64,000 bases of DNA from an uncultured Alphaproteobacteria bacterium (GTDB taxonomy: Bacteria > Pseudomonadota > Alphaproteobacteria > RF32 > CAG-239): contig CALXZL010000001.1 of NCBI GenBank assembly GCA_944393215.1, forward strand, positions 199,718 to 263,717, given 5' to 3'. Position numbers and translations under genes: made by a program. Below the pieces are notes generated by a model, which did no database searches, had not been told where the DNA came from, and saw nothing but the letters and a program-made list of their open reading frames with translations. The number at the start of each line of letters is the position of its first letter. The first letter of the stretch is position 1. Positions 28,260-36,278 of the stretch are shown here, piece by piece.

Positions 28260-28538
28260 CTATTCTTCGCCAAATTTATTGTTAACCAAATCGGTAATGG
28301 CTTGTAAGGCTTCTTGAGCCTGCGCTCCGGAGCAATTCACTTTGATGGTCGTGCCTTTGGAAGCGGCAAGCATCATCAAGCCCATAATTGAGCAACCGCT
28401 GACGGTCTGACCGATTCTTTCAACTTCCACATCACAGTCAAAAGGCGCGATTGTTTTAACAAAAGCCGCGGCAGCACGTGCATGCAAGCCTTTTTTATTT
28501 TGAATTTCTAATTCGGCGGTAAGAACATCATCAGACAT
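28260..28538 (-). CDS. ptsH: HPr family phosphocarrier protein
   Basis: 92 residues. The phosphorylatable His19 lies in KKGLHARAAAAF, and Ser50 in SGCSIMGLMMLAAS matches the HPr-kinase site, so both control points are kept. HPr passes phosphate from enzyme I to EIIA proteins. In alphaproteobacteria, PTS-type EIIA and HPr usually act in a regulatory phosphorelay rather than sugar uptake. It starts two bases after the EIIA stop, so the pair is translationally linked. Neither enzyme I nor hprK is in this window. Confidence 0.95.
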   Translation of the reverse strand: MSDDVLTAELEIQNKKGLHARAAAAFVKTIAPFDCDVEVERIGQTVSGCSIMGLMMLAASKGTTIKVNCSGAQAQEALQAITDLVNNKFGEE

Positions 28539-28540
28539 GG

Positions 28541-28939
28541 CTACATCCCCAATAATTGTGACGCGATATTAATATATTTTTTGCCGGCTTCTTGAGCGCC
28601 TTCAACCGTTTCCTTCATAGTTTTGTCCTTGCGGAGGGAGGCAATTTTAATCAGCATCGGCAAGTTCATCCCAGCCAAAATTTCCACATTGGCTCTGTCC
28701 ATAATCGAAATTGCCAAGTTAGAAGGAGTTCCGCCGAACATATCGGTCAACAAAACAACCCCGCTCCCGGTATCAACTTTGCTTACTTTTTCCATAATTT
28801 CGGAGCGACGCATTTCCATATCATCTTCGGGACCGATACAAACAGCTTCCACGTTTTCTTGTTTTCCAACCACATGTTGCATGGCGGAAATAAATTCCAA
28901 AGCCAAGTTTCCATGCGTAACCAAAACCAAACCAATCAT
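28541..28939 (-). CDS. PTS EIIA component, mannose/fructose family
   Basis: 132 residues forming a complete EIIA-Man domain. MIGLVLVTHG carries the active-site His9, and VVLLTDMFGGTPSNLA is the family signature around the second half of the site. No EIIB or EIIC gene adjoins it, as expected for the regulatory PTS of alphaproteobacteria, where this protein receives phosphate from HPr. It directly precedes ptsH; an unrecognised gene lies 18 bases upstream on the same strand. Confidence 0.94.
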   Translation of the reverse strand: MIGLVLVTHGNLALEFISAMQHVVGKQENVEAVCIGPEDDMEMRRSEIMEKVSKVDTGSGVVLLTDMFGGTPSNLAISIMDRANVEILAGMNLPMLIKIASLRKDKTMKETVEGAQEAGKKYINIASQLLGM

Positions 28940-28957
28940 CTTACAATCCTTTGAATT

Positions 28958-29377
28958 TTATTTTTTAGAACCGTTAGTCCAGCATTTAATAGCGCCGAAT
29001 TTTGCTAAAATTTCATCTTTAGTTTTAGCTTTAACAAATTCATCGGCGCGAGTTTGTTTTCCTTCCAAAACAATCTCTTCCACATTTTCAACCGGAACGG
29101 CATAAGTACGTTCAACCATTTTACCCTGCAATTCCACAATAAGAAGAAATTCTGCTTCTGCCAAAGGTCCTTTAGTTTCATCATCAATATCATCAAGCTT
29201 TACGGCTAAATGTTCATCTCTTTTGAGGAGTGCGGTTTTTTTGCCGTCAAACTGCAACACGGGGTTGACAGGAGCACCTTCGCGCGCATCAATAAATATA
29301 GCAAGTTCGCCATATTTATTTTCAATGATTTCATAAAAATCTTGTTTTTCAATCAGGGTATAATATTGTGTTTCCAT
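28958..29377 (-). CDS. Hypothetical protein upstream of the PTS pair
   Basis: 139 residues from ATG at 29377 (AAGG nine bases upstream); a TTG at 29410 would extend it without a site. Soluble, acidic and beta-rich, with paired strands such as AIFIDAREG, AEFLLIVELQGKMVERTYAVP and a helical C-terminus. I do not recognise the family. The 18-base spacing to the EIIA gene suggests one transcript, at the place where hprK is often found; no kinase motif is present. Confidence 0.7.
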   Translation of the reverse strand: METQYYTLIEKQDFYEIIENKYGELAIFIDAREGAPVNPVLQFDGKKTALLKRDEHLAVKLDDIDDETKGPLAEAEFLLIVELQGKMVERTYAVPVENVEEIVLEGKQTRADEFVKAKTKDEILAKFGAIKCWTNGSKK

Positions 29378-29467
29378 GAATTTTGACCTTATAATTGATA
29401 CAATTTGCAAAGATGATACAACAATAAGACAATAGTGTCAATTTTGAGTTAACGGAAAGGCAAAAGA

Positions 29468-30694
29468 TTAAAAATCTTTTTGCCTGATTTTATTTCCGCT
29501 GACTTCAAAAAAGAGGGCATCATTTTTTAAGGCATAAAAAAGTTCGGGATTCGTAGATGTAATCCAAGCTTGCACCTTCAAATCGCAAATTTTTTCAAGT
29601 AAAGCCGACCGTTTTATATCATCCAAATGAGCCACAACCTCATCCAATAACATAACCGGAGCAAAACCTTGATGCAAAATTTGTGACTTGGTTTGAGCTA
29701 AGATAATACTGATAAGAAGCGATTTTTGCTCACCGGTTGAGCAAAGCTCAGCAGGCATATGTTTTTTGCGATAATAAACCTTAAAATCGGTACGGTTTAT
29801 GCCGTCAACCGTATCATTATACAAAAGGTTTCGACGTTGTTCTTTAAGTTTATTTTTATAAAAGTCTTCCACATCAACGGCAGGCATTTTATCAAGCAAT
29901 TTTTCAATTAAGCCGTCAAGCTCCAAACGCACGCTCGGAAAAACATCATCGGGCTCATGCTCAATAAAAGTATTAAGCTTGGCAATTTGTTCGCGTCGTG
30001 CGGCGGCAATTGCCACGCCGAGAGATGCCATATTTTCCTCCAGAGGAACAAGCCAATGATTATCTTGAGAGCCGTTTTTCAAAAGTTGAGCCCACTCTTT
30101 GTAAAGGTGCTCAAAATTAGCCGTGCGTTTAGCGTGTTCCATGTCAAAAGCATAAACAAGGCGGTCAAGAAAACTGCGCCTTGGTTGAGAACCGCCACGA
30201 AAGAGTCTGTCCATTTGCGGCGCGTACCAAACGGCGGTAAAATATTTTCCGAGTTCGGCTTGTGAAGAAATTTTATTACCGTCGATTTTAACAATGCGCC
30301 TTTCATAAGAACGGATATCATCCTCATTTTCTTTAGAGTTTTTTTCAACGGCAGTCCCGATTTCAAAGGATTCATCTCCTTTAAAAACATTTGCGGAGAC
30401 AGCCCAAGAAGTGTTGCTGATTTCGGTTGGAGCGTATTCATCCGTTACCAAAGCCGGACGGATTCGTTTGATATCAGCCAAACGCGCTCCGCGCAAACCA
30501 CGTCCGGGAGTGAGAAAAGAAACGGCTTCCAAAACATTAGTCTTACCGGTACCGTTTTCTCCGGTAATAATAATCGGGCAAAGATCGGTATTCAGACGCA
30601 AAAAAGGATAATTTCTAAAATCAGTTAAAGTCAGGCGAGAAACACCTGACTTTATACTGTTATGAAGCTGTAAATTAAGAGCTAAATTATCCAT
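29468..30694 (-). CDS. recF: DNA replication and repair protein RecF
   Basis: 408 residues. An SMC-like ATPase that with RecO and RecR loads RecA at gaps. Walker A is GENGTGKT (45-52). FLTPGRGLRGARLADIKR, GSQPRRSFLDRLVY, the signature STGEQKSLLISIILAQ and the Walker B LLDEVVAHLD are all visible. The N-terminus is about ten residues longer than in E. coli. It lies 14 bases after dnaN on the same strand, in the ancestral dnaA-dnaN-recF order. Confidence 0.95.
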   Translation of the reverse strand: MDNLALNLQLHNSIKSGVSRLTLTDFRNYPFLRLNTDLCPIIITGENGTGKTNVLEAVSFLTPGRGLRGARLADIKRIRPALVTDEYAPTEISNTSWAVSANVFKGDESFEIGTAVEKNSKENEDDIRSYERRIVKIDGNKISSQAELGKYFTAVWYAPQMDRLFRGGSQPRRSFLDRLVYAFDMEHAKRTANFEHLYKEWAQLLKNGSQDNHWLVPLEENMASLGVAIAAARREQIAKLNTFIEHEPDDVFPSVRLELDGLIEKLLDKMPAVDVEDFYKNKLKEQRRNLLYNDTVDGINRTDFKVYYRKKHMPAELCSTGEQKSLLISIILAQTKSQILHQGFAPVMLLDEVVAHLDDIKRSALLEKICDLKVQAWITSTNPELFYALKNDALFFEVSGNKIRQKDF

Positions 30695-30708
30695 TTTTCC
30701 TCATGCAA

Positions 30709-31827
30709 CTAAACGCGCATCGGCATCAATACGTAAATAGCGCTGGAGTCTGTGGTATCATGAATAACGGAAGGAGAAGAAGCATCGGCAAAAGAAATGC
30801 GAACGGCTTCACCTTTAACTTCGTTCAAAATATCTAACAGATAACGGAAATTATATCCGATTTCTACCGATTCTCCATCATATTTCGCTTCCAATTCTTC
30901 TTGCGCCGAACCCAAATCAGGGCTGGAAGTGGTAATAGTCACTTTAGAAGGAGCGGTAATCATTTTAATGGCGCGTGTTCTTTCGGCAACAACGGAAACA
31001 CGGTCAACGGCAGAAGATAAATCTTTAACCGAAAGTTCCAGATTTTTATCATTATCGGTCGGAATAACACGTTCATAATCCGGATATGTTCCGTCAATGA
31101 GTTTGGAGGTTAATGTAATATCTTCGAAGGAAAAACGAACCTTGTTTTCAGACATGGAAACCATAATATGATCAGCATTATTATCATCGAGAAGTTTTCT
31201 GATTTCGGTGATTGTTTTTCTCGGGACAATAACCCCGGCTAAATCTTCAGCGCCCTGTGGCAGAGGAGATTCGACGCAAGCCAAGCGGTGACCGTCGGTA
31301 GCAACAACACGCAGCACTTTGGCAGCACCCTCATTTTTGGCATGCATGTAAACACCATTTAAGTAATAACGTGTTTCTTCGGTAGAAACGGCAAATTTAG
31401 TGCGATCAATTACATCTTTGAGTTCTTCTTTGTCCATAACAAAATTAATGGGCAATTTATCTCCGGAGATAACCGGAAAATCTTCCACGCCGATAGTAGA
31501 AAGAGAAAATTTGGAACGAGCGGAAGCAATGGTAAGCTGTCCTTTTTCATCCGGAAAAGTAATTTCCACTTCCGAGCCGTCGGCAAGCTTTCTGACAATA
31601 TCATAGAGCATATGAGCCGGAGCGGTTGTTGCACCGGTTTCGATTGTTTTTGCGTCAACGATTTCGGTAATTTCGGTATCCATATCGGTCGCCTTAAAGC
31701 TGATACCGTCTTCTTTTGCCTCGATTCGCACATTGGATAAAACCGGGATGGTATTTCTTTTTTCAACAATACTCTGGACATGGCTCAGAGTTTTCAAAAG
31801 ATTAGCACGTTCAATAGTAAACTTCAT
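30709..31827 (-). CDS. dnaN: DNA polymerase III beta clamp
   Basis: 372 residues, the standard length of the sliding clamp that tethers polymerase III to DNA. Typical landmarks: SIVEKRNTIPVLSNV near the N-terminus, TDMDTEI, YLNGVYMH, VATDGHRLA in the middle domain, and the C-terminal YVLMPMRV, which helps form the pocket for client peptides. AGGTGAG precedes the ATG. It lies between dnaA (168 bases upstream, past a terminator) and recF. Confidence 0.97.
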   Translation of the reverse strand: MKFTIERANLLKTLSHVQSIVEKRNTIPVLSNVRIEAKEDGISFKATDMDTEITEIVDAKTIETGATTAPAHMLYDIVRKLADGSEVEITFPDEKGQLTIASARSKFSLSTIGVEDFPVISGDKLPINFVMDKEELKDVIDRTKFAVSTEETRYYLNGVYMHAKNEGAAKVLRVVATDGHRLACVESPLPQGAEDLAGVIVPRKTITEIRKLLDDNNADHIMVSMSENKVRFSFEDITLTSKLIDGTYPDYERVIPTDNDKNLELSVKDLSSAVDRVSVVAERTRAIKMITAPSKVTITTSSPDLGSAQEELEAKYDGESVEIGYNFRYLLDILNEVKGEAVRISFADASSPSVIHDTTDSSAIYVLMPMRV

Positions 31828-31933
31828 TTTAACTCACCTGTTTTTAGATCTAAAAAAATATTATGAGAATAGTATCATAAAAGCGAGAAATCAGAAGAGA
31901 AAACAACGATTCGTCAACAACTTTTTCATGCCG

Positions 31934-31967
31934 AAAAAAAACACCCTTTGCCAAGCAAAAGGTGTTT
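31934..31967 (-). terminator. Terminator after dnaA
   Basis: On the minus strand AAACACCTTTTGC (31967-31955) pairs with GCAAAGGGTGTTT (31951-31939) and runs into a T tract to 31934. dnaN therefore probably has its own promoter in the following 105 bases. Confidence 0.85.
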
Positions 31968-31994
31968 GATTTATTTTTGGAGAGAGAAAAAACT

Positions 31995-33437
31995 TTAAGC
32001 TTCTAAGATTCTTCTTAAAGCCTCAACGTCTTCGGCCAAACTCTTGTCTTCCAAGACCAATTCCTCAACTTTACGGACAGCATGCATAACCGTAGTATGA
32101 TCGCGATCAAACTTACGTCCGATTTCAGGAAGCGAACGAGAAGTGAGCTGTTTAGCCAAATACATGGCAATTTGACGCGGACGGGCAACAGTACGAGCTC
32201 TGCGGGAAGATTGCATTTCTTTAACTGAAATGTTGAAATGTTCGGCAACTTTTTTCTGAATCTCGTCAATGGTTGTACGTCTGTCATAAGAGCGAAGCAT
32301 ATCCTTCAAAACATCTTGTGTCATGTCTAGGGTGATTTCTTTTCCGCTCAAGAGTTGCGAGTGAGCAATCACGCGGCGCAAAGCACCTTCCAATTCTCTG
32401 ATATTTGAAGTAATTTTCTGAGCCAAAAACTCGCAAACTTTTTCTGGAACTTCCACACCGAGCTGTTTAGCCTTGTTCTGCAAAATACCCATGCGCAAAT
32501 CAAAATCAGTCGGGTGAATATCGGCAACCAAACCGCATCCCAAACGAGATTTCAATCTGGTCTCGATTCCTTCCAAATCAGCAGGAGATTTATCGGCAGA
32601 AATAATGATTTGTCTACCCTCTTCGATTAAGGAGTTAAAAGTATAGAAAAATTCTTCTTGTGTGGTGTCTTTACCGCCCATAAATTGAACATCATCAACC
32701 ATCAAAACATCAACGGAGCGAAATTGTTCTTTGAACGCGGTAGTATCTTTATAGCGCAAAGCACGAACAAATTTATACATGAACTTTTCGGCAGACAAAT
32801 AGACAATGTTTCTTGAGGGATCTTGCTGTTTGATGTGCCAAGCAATAGCGTGCATTAAGTGTGTTTTACCCAAACCAACGCCGGAATATAAGAACAACGG
32901 ATTGAAGGAAACGTTTCTGGATTCGGCAACTTTGCGAGCGGCGGCATAAGCAAATTCATTAGTTTTACCGACAACAAAATTATCGAAAGTATATTGCGGA
33001 TTCAGAGGAACGGAAAGCGGATCGGCATTGGCAAAAACTTCATTAGCATTAGAAGTCAACGCAGATGCTCCTGACTGATAGATATTTGTCGGTGTAGGAG
33101 TTGAGGTAATCTTTTTTAACAAAGAACGACAAGTCGGGCTATATAATCCTTTGGCTTCATCATTAACGGCCTGCACAACAAAATTTACACTTTTAATTTC
33201 GGGATTTTTCTTTTCCCAAATTTTATGAATTCTTTCACTATAATGGGTAATAACCCAGTTTCTCATAAAGCGGGTAGGAACGCAAATATTCATAACCCCG
33301 TCATTAAAAGAACCCAAAGTCAAAGGTTTCAACCAACTGTCAAAAGCAGTATCGCCGACTTCGGTTTTTAATTGGCTGCAAATCTGTCCCCATTGATCTT
33401 GAACAGAACTGTTATTTATTATTGCTTCTTCAGCCAT
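31995..33437 (-). CDS. dnaA: Chromosomal replication initiator DnaA
   Basis: 480 residues with all four domains. The N-terminal oligomerisation domain is followed by a linker. The AAA+ domain has Walker A SGVGLGKTH (186-193) and Walker B VLMVDDVQFMGGK. The C-terminal helix-turn-helix carries the DnaA signature DRDHTTVMHAVRKVEEL. It binds DnaA boxes and melts the origin. The region upstream (33438-33883) shows no convincing DnaA-box cluster, so the origin is probably elsewhere, as is common in alphaproteobacteria. Confidence 0.98.
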   Translation of the reverse strand: MAEEAIINNSSVQDQWGQICSQLKTEVGDTAFDSWLKPLTLGSFNDGVMNICVPTRFMRNWVITHYSERIHKIWEKKNPEIKSVNFVVQAVNDEAKGLYSPTCRSLLKKITSTPTPTNIYQSGASALTSNANEVFANADPLSVPLNPQYTFDNFVVGKTNEFAYAAARKVAESRNVSFNPLFLYSGVGLGKTHLMHAIAWHIKQQDPSRNIVYLSAEKFMYKFVRALRYKDTTAFKEQFRSVDVLMVDDVQFMGGKDTTQEEFFYTFNSLIEEGRQIIISADKSPADLEGIETRLKSRLGCGLVADIHPTDFDLRMGILQNKAKQLGVEVPEKVCEFLAQKITSNIRELEGALRRVIAHSQLLSGKEITLDMTQDVLKDMLRSYDRRTTIDEIQKKVAEHFNISVKEMQSSRRARTVARPRQIAMYLAKQLTSRSLPEIGRKFDRDHTTVMHAVRKVEELVLEDKSLAEDVEALRRILEA

Positions 33438-33883
33438 TTTATCTCCCCATTTTTTTAGTTAATAACCCAAATTTTTCTAAAATAGTTTATTTTGATATAC
33501 AAACTCTGAATAATGCTTCCCGACATTATAAATATTCCAAGACATATTCCCTTATATCTAAAATATAAAATTCAAAGATTTTATATCAACATCGAAAGAC
33601 TATCTTAATAATTACTTTTGTCACAATAGGCAAAACGAGCAAGAGCTTATCTTCTTTTGTTTTGTGCCTTCATTGTTCCCGAAAGCAATTTGGATATTAA
33701 AGGTAAAAAAAATAATTACAACAGAACATTTACAGAACATTGCAATTATATTTCTTGACATGGATTTTTTACAGAGTCGCACAGATTCTCTCGCTTTTAT
33801 AGCAAAAAACACAAATCGAAATATCTCCTAAACAGAGGTTTTATCGATTTGTGTTTTTATAAACTAAACTAAAAAAATAAAAC
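33438..33883. other. 446-base non-coding region between dnaA and rpsT
   Basis: Very A+T-rich, with no frame that looks coding. It holds the rpsT terminator on its right side and must contain the dnaA promoter, which I cannot place with confidence; a TATAAT-like hexamer lies in the left third on the minus strand without a matching -35. I saw no TTATCCACA-type boxes, so no support for an origin here. Confidence 0.6.
33804..33858 (-). terminator. Long-stem terminator after rpsT
   Basis: Arms of about 15 bases, with AAAACACAAATCGA on one side and TCGATTTGTGTTTT on the other (33804-33819 and 33844-33858). They enclose a short internal hairpin and are followed on the minus strand by a T run. It lies just after the rpsT stop. 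Confidence 0.8.
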
Positions 33884-34144
33884 TTAAAGAGCTTTAATTT
33901 TTTTAGAAAGACGAGAAACGGTACGAGCAACTTTATTGAGGTGGAAAACACCTTTGCGAACAGATACCATTAATTCAGATTCTGCAACTTTAAGAGCTTC
34001 CAAAGCCTTATCTTTTTCTTTAGCATTAATCAAAGCATCTACCTTTTTAACAAAAGTACGAACTCTGCTACGACGAGCTCCGTTGATAACGGCTCTTTTA
34101 TTGTTGCGGTTAATTCTTGTTTTTGCCGATTTATGATTGGCCAT
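33884..34144 (-). CDS. rpsT: 30S ribosomal protein S20
   Basis: 86 residues, strongly basic and helical. MANHKSAKTRINRNNKRAVIN is split from SRVRTFVKKVDALI; both are S20 landmarks, as is the C-terminal HLNKVARTVSRLSKKIKAL. It binds 16S rRNA early in 30S assembly. The rpsT-dnaA adjacency is typical of alphaproteobacteria. Confidence 0.97.
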   Translation of the reverse strand: MANHKSAKTRINRNNKRAVINGARRSRVRTFVKKVDALINAKEKDKALEALKVAESELMVSVRKGVFHLNKVARTVSRLSKKIKAL

Positions 34145-34255
34145 AATATTAAATCCTGTATAAAAAAGTTATTACAATGTATTTTTGATATGCTTTATAA
34201 ACTTTAAACGGTTGTTAAGTCAATAGGTATTTTGCAAAAAAAGGCTAAAAAGACA

Positions 34256-35020
34256 TTATTTTTTGCGTTTTTCCATAAAGGATTGCAAAGATTCTTTAAA
34301 ACCGTTAGAGCCGAGACAAATTTTGCAATTTTTATTTTCATAAGCGATTCCCGCTTCCAGATTCGAATTAAAGGCTTGTTTAATGGCATCTTTAGCCAAT
34401 TTAACGGCATTTTGAGGCAAAGAAGAGATTCGCATGGCGGTTTTAACGGCTTCTTCAAACAAATCGGGCAAAGCAATAATACGACTGGCAATACCGCAAG
34501 CAACGGCTTCTTCGGCATTAAGTGCCCGTCCGGTCAAAACCATTTCCATGGTTTTAGATTTTCCGATAGTTTTTGCCAAACGCTGAGTCGAACCAAACCC
34601 GGGGATAACACCAAGGCTGATTTCCGGCTGTCCGAAACGAGCATTATCCGCCACAAGGATAATATCGCAGGAGAGAGCAAGTTCACAACCGATTCCCAAG
34701 GCATATCCGGCAACGGCAGCAATAATGGGTTTAGGGCAATTATCAATCTGCTTAAAGTAAGTATAAGTTTTATCCAAAGCTTCAATACCGAAAGTTTCAA
34801 CCTTATCCTGCAATTCGGCAATATCGATTCCGGCGGCAAAAGCCTTATCACTTCCTTTAAGGACAATGGCTAAAATGGAGTCGTCATTACAAAACAAGTC
34901 AAGTTGTTGTGAAAGTTCCAGAAGCATTTGCTCGCAAACGGCATTAAGTGCACGCGGACGATTAAGCGTAATAATGCCGACGGGACCGCGAACTTCGGTT
35001 AAAATAGTTTGATATTCCAT
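34256..35020 (-). CDS. Enoyl-CoA hydratase/isomerase family protein
   Basis: 254 residues of the crotonase fold. It has ALNAV near the N-terminus, KGSDKAFAAGIDIAEL (oxyanion-hole strand), AVAGYALGIGCELALSCDIILVA, and the FGQPEISLGVIPGFGSTQRL stretch that carries one catalytic Glu, with GRALNAEEAVACGIASRI later. Hydration of 2-enoyl-CoA is the likely activity. No other fatty-acid oxidation gene is nearby, so the physiological substrate is open. The mutM-hydratase-rpsT-dnaA order is conserved in alphaproteobacteria. Confidence 0.92.
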   Translation of the reverse strand: MEYQTILTEVRGPVGIITLNRPRALNAVCEQMLLELSQQLDLFCNDDSILAIVLKGSDKAFAAGIDIAELQDKVETFGIEALDKTYTYFKQIDNCPKPIIAAVAGYALGIGCELALSCDIILVADNARFGQPEISLGVIPGFGSTQRLAKTIGKSKTMEMVLTGRALNAEEAVACGIASRIIALPDLFEEAVKTAMRISSLPQNAVKLAKDAIKQAFNSNLEAGIAYENKNCKICLGSNGFKESLQSFMEKRKK

Positions 35021-35028
35021 AATTTTTC

Positions 35029-35388
35029 CTACAATTTACTTTTAACGGTGATACGAACGATAAGAGGTTTAGTCGATTCTTTGGCAATATCCAAAGTCTC
35101 GCCGTCACGATCAAAAGACAAAATATTATCTCTTTTTCCTTGATAAATCCACCCGAGCTGAGGCAAGGTCTCAACATAAAATTTTTCCACTTTGGCAAAA
35201 CCGATTTTAGCACTGGTAAAATAGGCTTCGACTAAACGACTTTCCTCATTTCCGAAGGATATATTATCTTTTTGCATTTGTTCCAGACCACTGAGTAAAG
35301 GAACATCTTCCAGACCTTCAATGAATGCGGCAGAAGCGCTGAAAGAAAAAAGCAAGGCAGTTACCAAAATACTGAAAAATTTTTTCAT
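35029..35388 (-). CDS. Small secreted protein of unknown function
   Basis: 119 residues with a signal peptide (MKKFFSILVTALLFSFSASA) and a mature domain with PLLSGLEQ, an amphipathic helix (ESRLVEAYFTSAKIGFAKVEKFYVE), LGW and a beta-rich C-terminus. Small periplasmic proteins of this pattern occur between mutM and the hydratase gene in some related bacteria; the function is unknown to me. It is 12 bases from mutM and eight from the hydratase gene, all on one strand. Confidence 0.78.
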   Translation of the reverse strand: MKKFFSILVTALLFSFSASAAFIEGLEDVPLLSGLEQMQKDNISFGNEESRLVEAYFTSAKIGFAKVEKFYVETLPQLGWIYQGKRDNILSFDRDGETLDIAKESTKPLIVRITVKSKL

Positions 35389-35400
35389 TTTTTCCTCATT

Positions 35401-36237
35401 TTACTTTTGCAACGAGGAGCAAAAGAATGTAGAACGTCCGCCGAGCACAATCTTTTGGATTCCTCCGGTTTTTTTCAAATCACAACAACAATCGGGGCAA
35501 GCAGAACCGGTTTTGTTGTACACACAATGCATATTTTGAAAATATCCTAAACTTCCGTCCGGTTTATGATAATCCCGCAGGGTTGAGCCTCCGGCAGAAA
35601 TAGCTTTTTGCAAAACTTCACGAACTTTTCGAAGCAAACGAGTACACTCTTGCAAAGACAAACTGTTTGCGGGACGTATCGGAAGGATTCTTGCTTCATA
35701 TAAGGATTCGGAAGCATAAATATTTCCGATTCCCACAATAACAGACTGATCCAATAAAGCAACTTTTATAGGCACTTTTTTCGCTTGTAATTTTTGATAC
35801 AGATATTTTCCGTTAATTTTTGAGTCAAAAGGTTCGGGGCCAAGATTATGCAAAAACGCTGGCAAAACATTTTCTTTTTCATCAAAATAGGTCAACAAAC
35901 CGAAACGTCTGGCATCATGATAGGTGATAAATCCGTTTGTTGTTTCAATGACCACATGGTCGTGTTTAATCCTTTCGGATTCTTGTTGACAGATTTTGAT
36001 TTGACCGCTCATGCCCAGATGCAAAATCAAACAAATATTATTGTTGAGATGAATCAGAATATATTTGGCGCGCCGTTCATATTTACAAATCCGAGCTCCG
36101 ATAATTTTCTGCGGTAAATCGTCGGGGATTTTTTCGCGCAAATTCTTGTTATATATAGAAACATTAATTATAGTAGAAAGACCGATAGCTTTTTCCAAAG
36201 CGGTTTTTATTGTTTCAACTTCAGGTAATTCAGGCAT
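35401..36237 (-). CDS. mutM: Formamidopyrimidine-DNA glycosylase with an altered zinc finger
   Basis: 278 residues. It excises 8-oxoguanine and formamidopyrimidines and nicks the abasic site. The N-terminus PELPEVET carries the catalytic Pro2 and Glu3, and QSVIVGIGNIYASESLYEARI is the helix-two-turn-helix. The C-terminal zinc finger is unusual. The normal CxxC-x16-CxxC becomes CPDC (247-250), then about 22 residues, then Cys273 with Leu276 where the fourth Cys should be. Two extra Cys (251, 252) might replace it. The enzyme may hold zinc differently or not at all. MutM itself is secure. Confidence 0.94.
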   Translation of the reverse strand: MPELPEVETIKTALEKAIGLSTIINVSIYNKNLREKIPDDLPQKIIGARICKYERRAKYILIHLNNNICLILHLGMSGQIKICQQESERIKHDHVVIETTNGFITYHDARRFGLLTYFDEKENVLPAFLHNLGPEPFDSKINGKYLYQKLQAKKVPIKVALLDQSVIVGIGNIYASESLYEARILPIRPANSLSLQECTRLLRKVREVLQKAISAGGSTLRDYHKPDGSLGYFQNMHCVYNKTGSACPDCCCDLKKTGGIQKIVLGGRSTFFCSSLQK

Positions 36238-36278
36238 ATATAAACCTCAAACGGATTTTGTTTTGAAAGATATTATAA

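Noticed and set aside
33621..33812. 63-residue frame between dnaA and rpsT
   Set aside because: Overlaps the rpsT terminator area, has no ribosome-binding site and odd Cys-rich composition.
33438..33883. Origin of replication next to dnaA
   Set aside because: No DnaA-box cluster or obvious unwinding element could be identified; A+T richness alone is not enough.
34232..34873. 213-residue plus-strand frame
   Set aside because: Antisense shadow of the enoyl-CoA hydratase gene.
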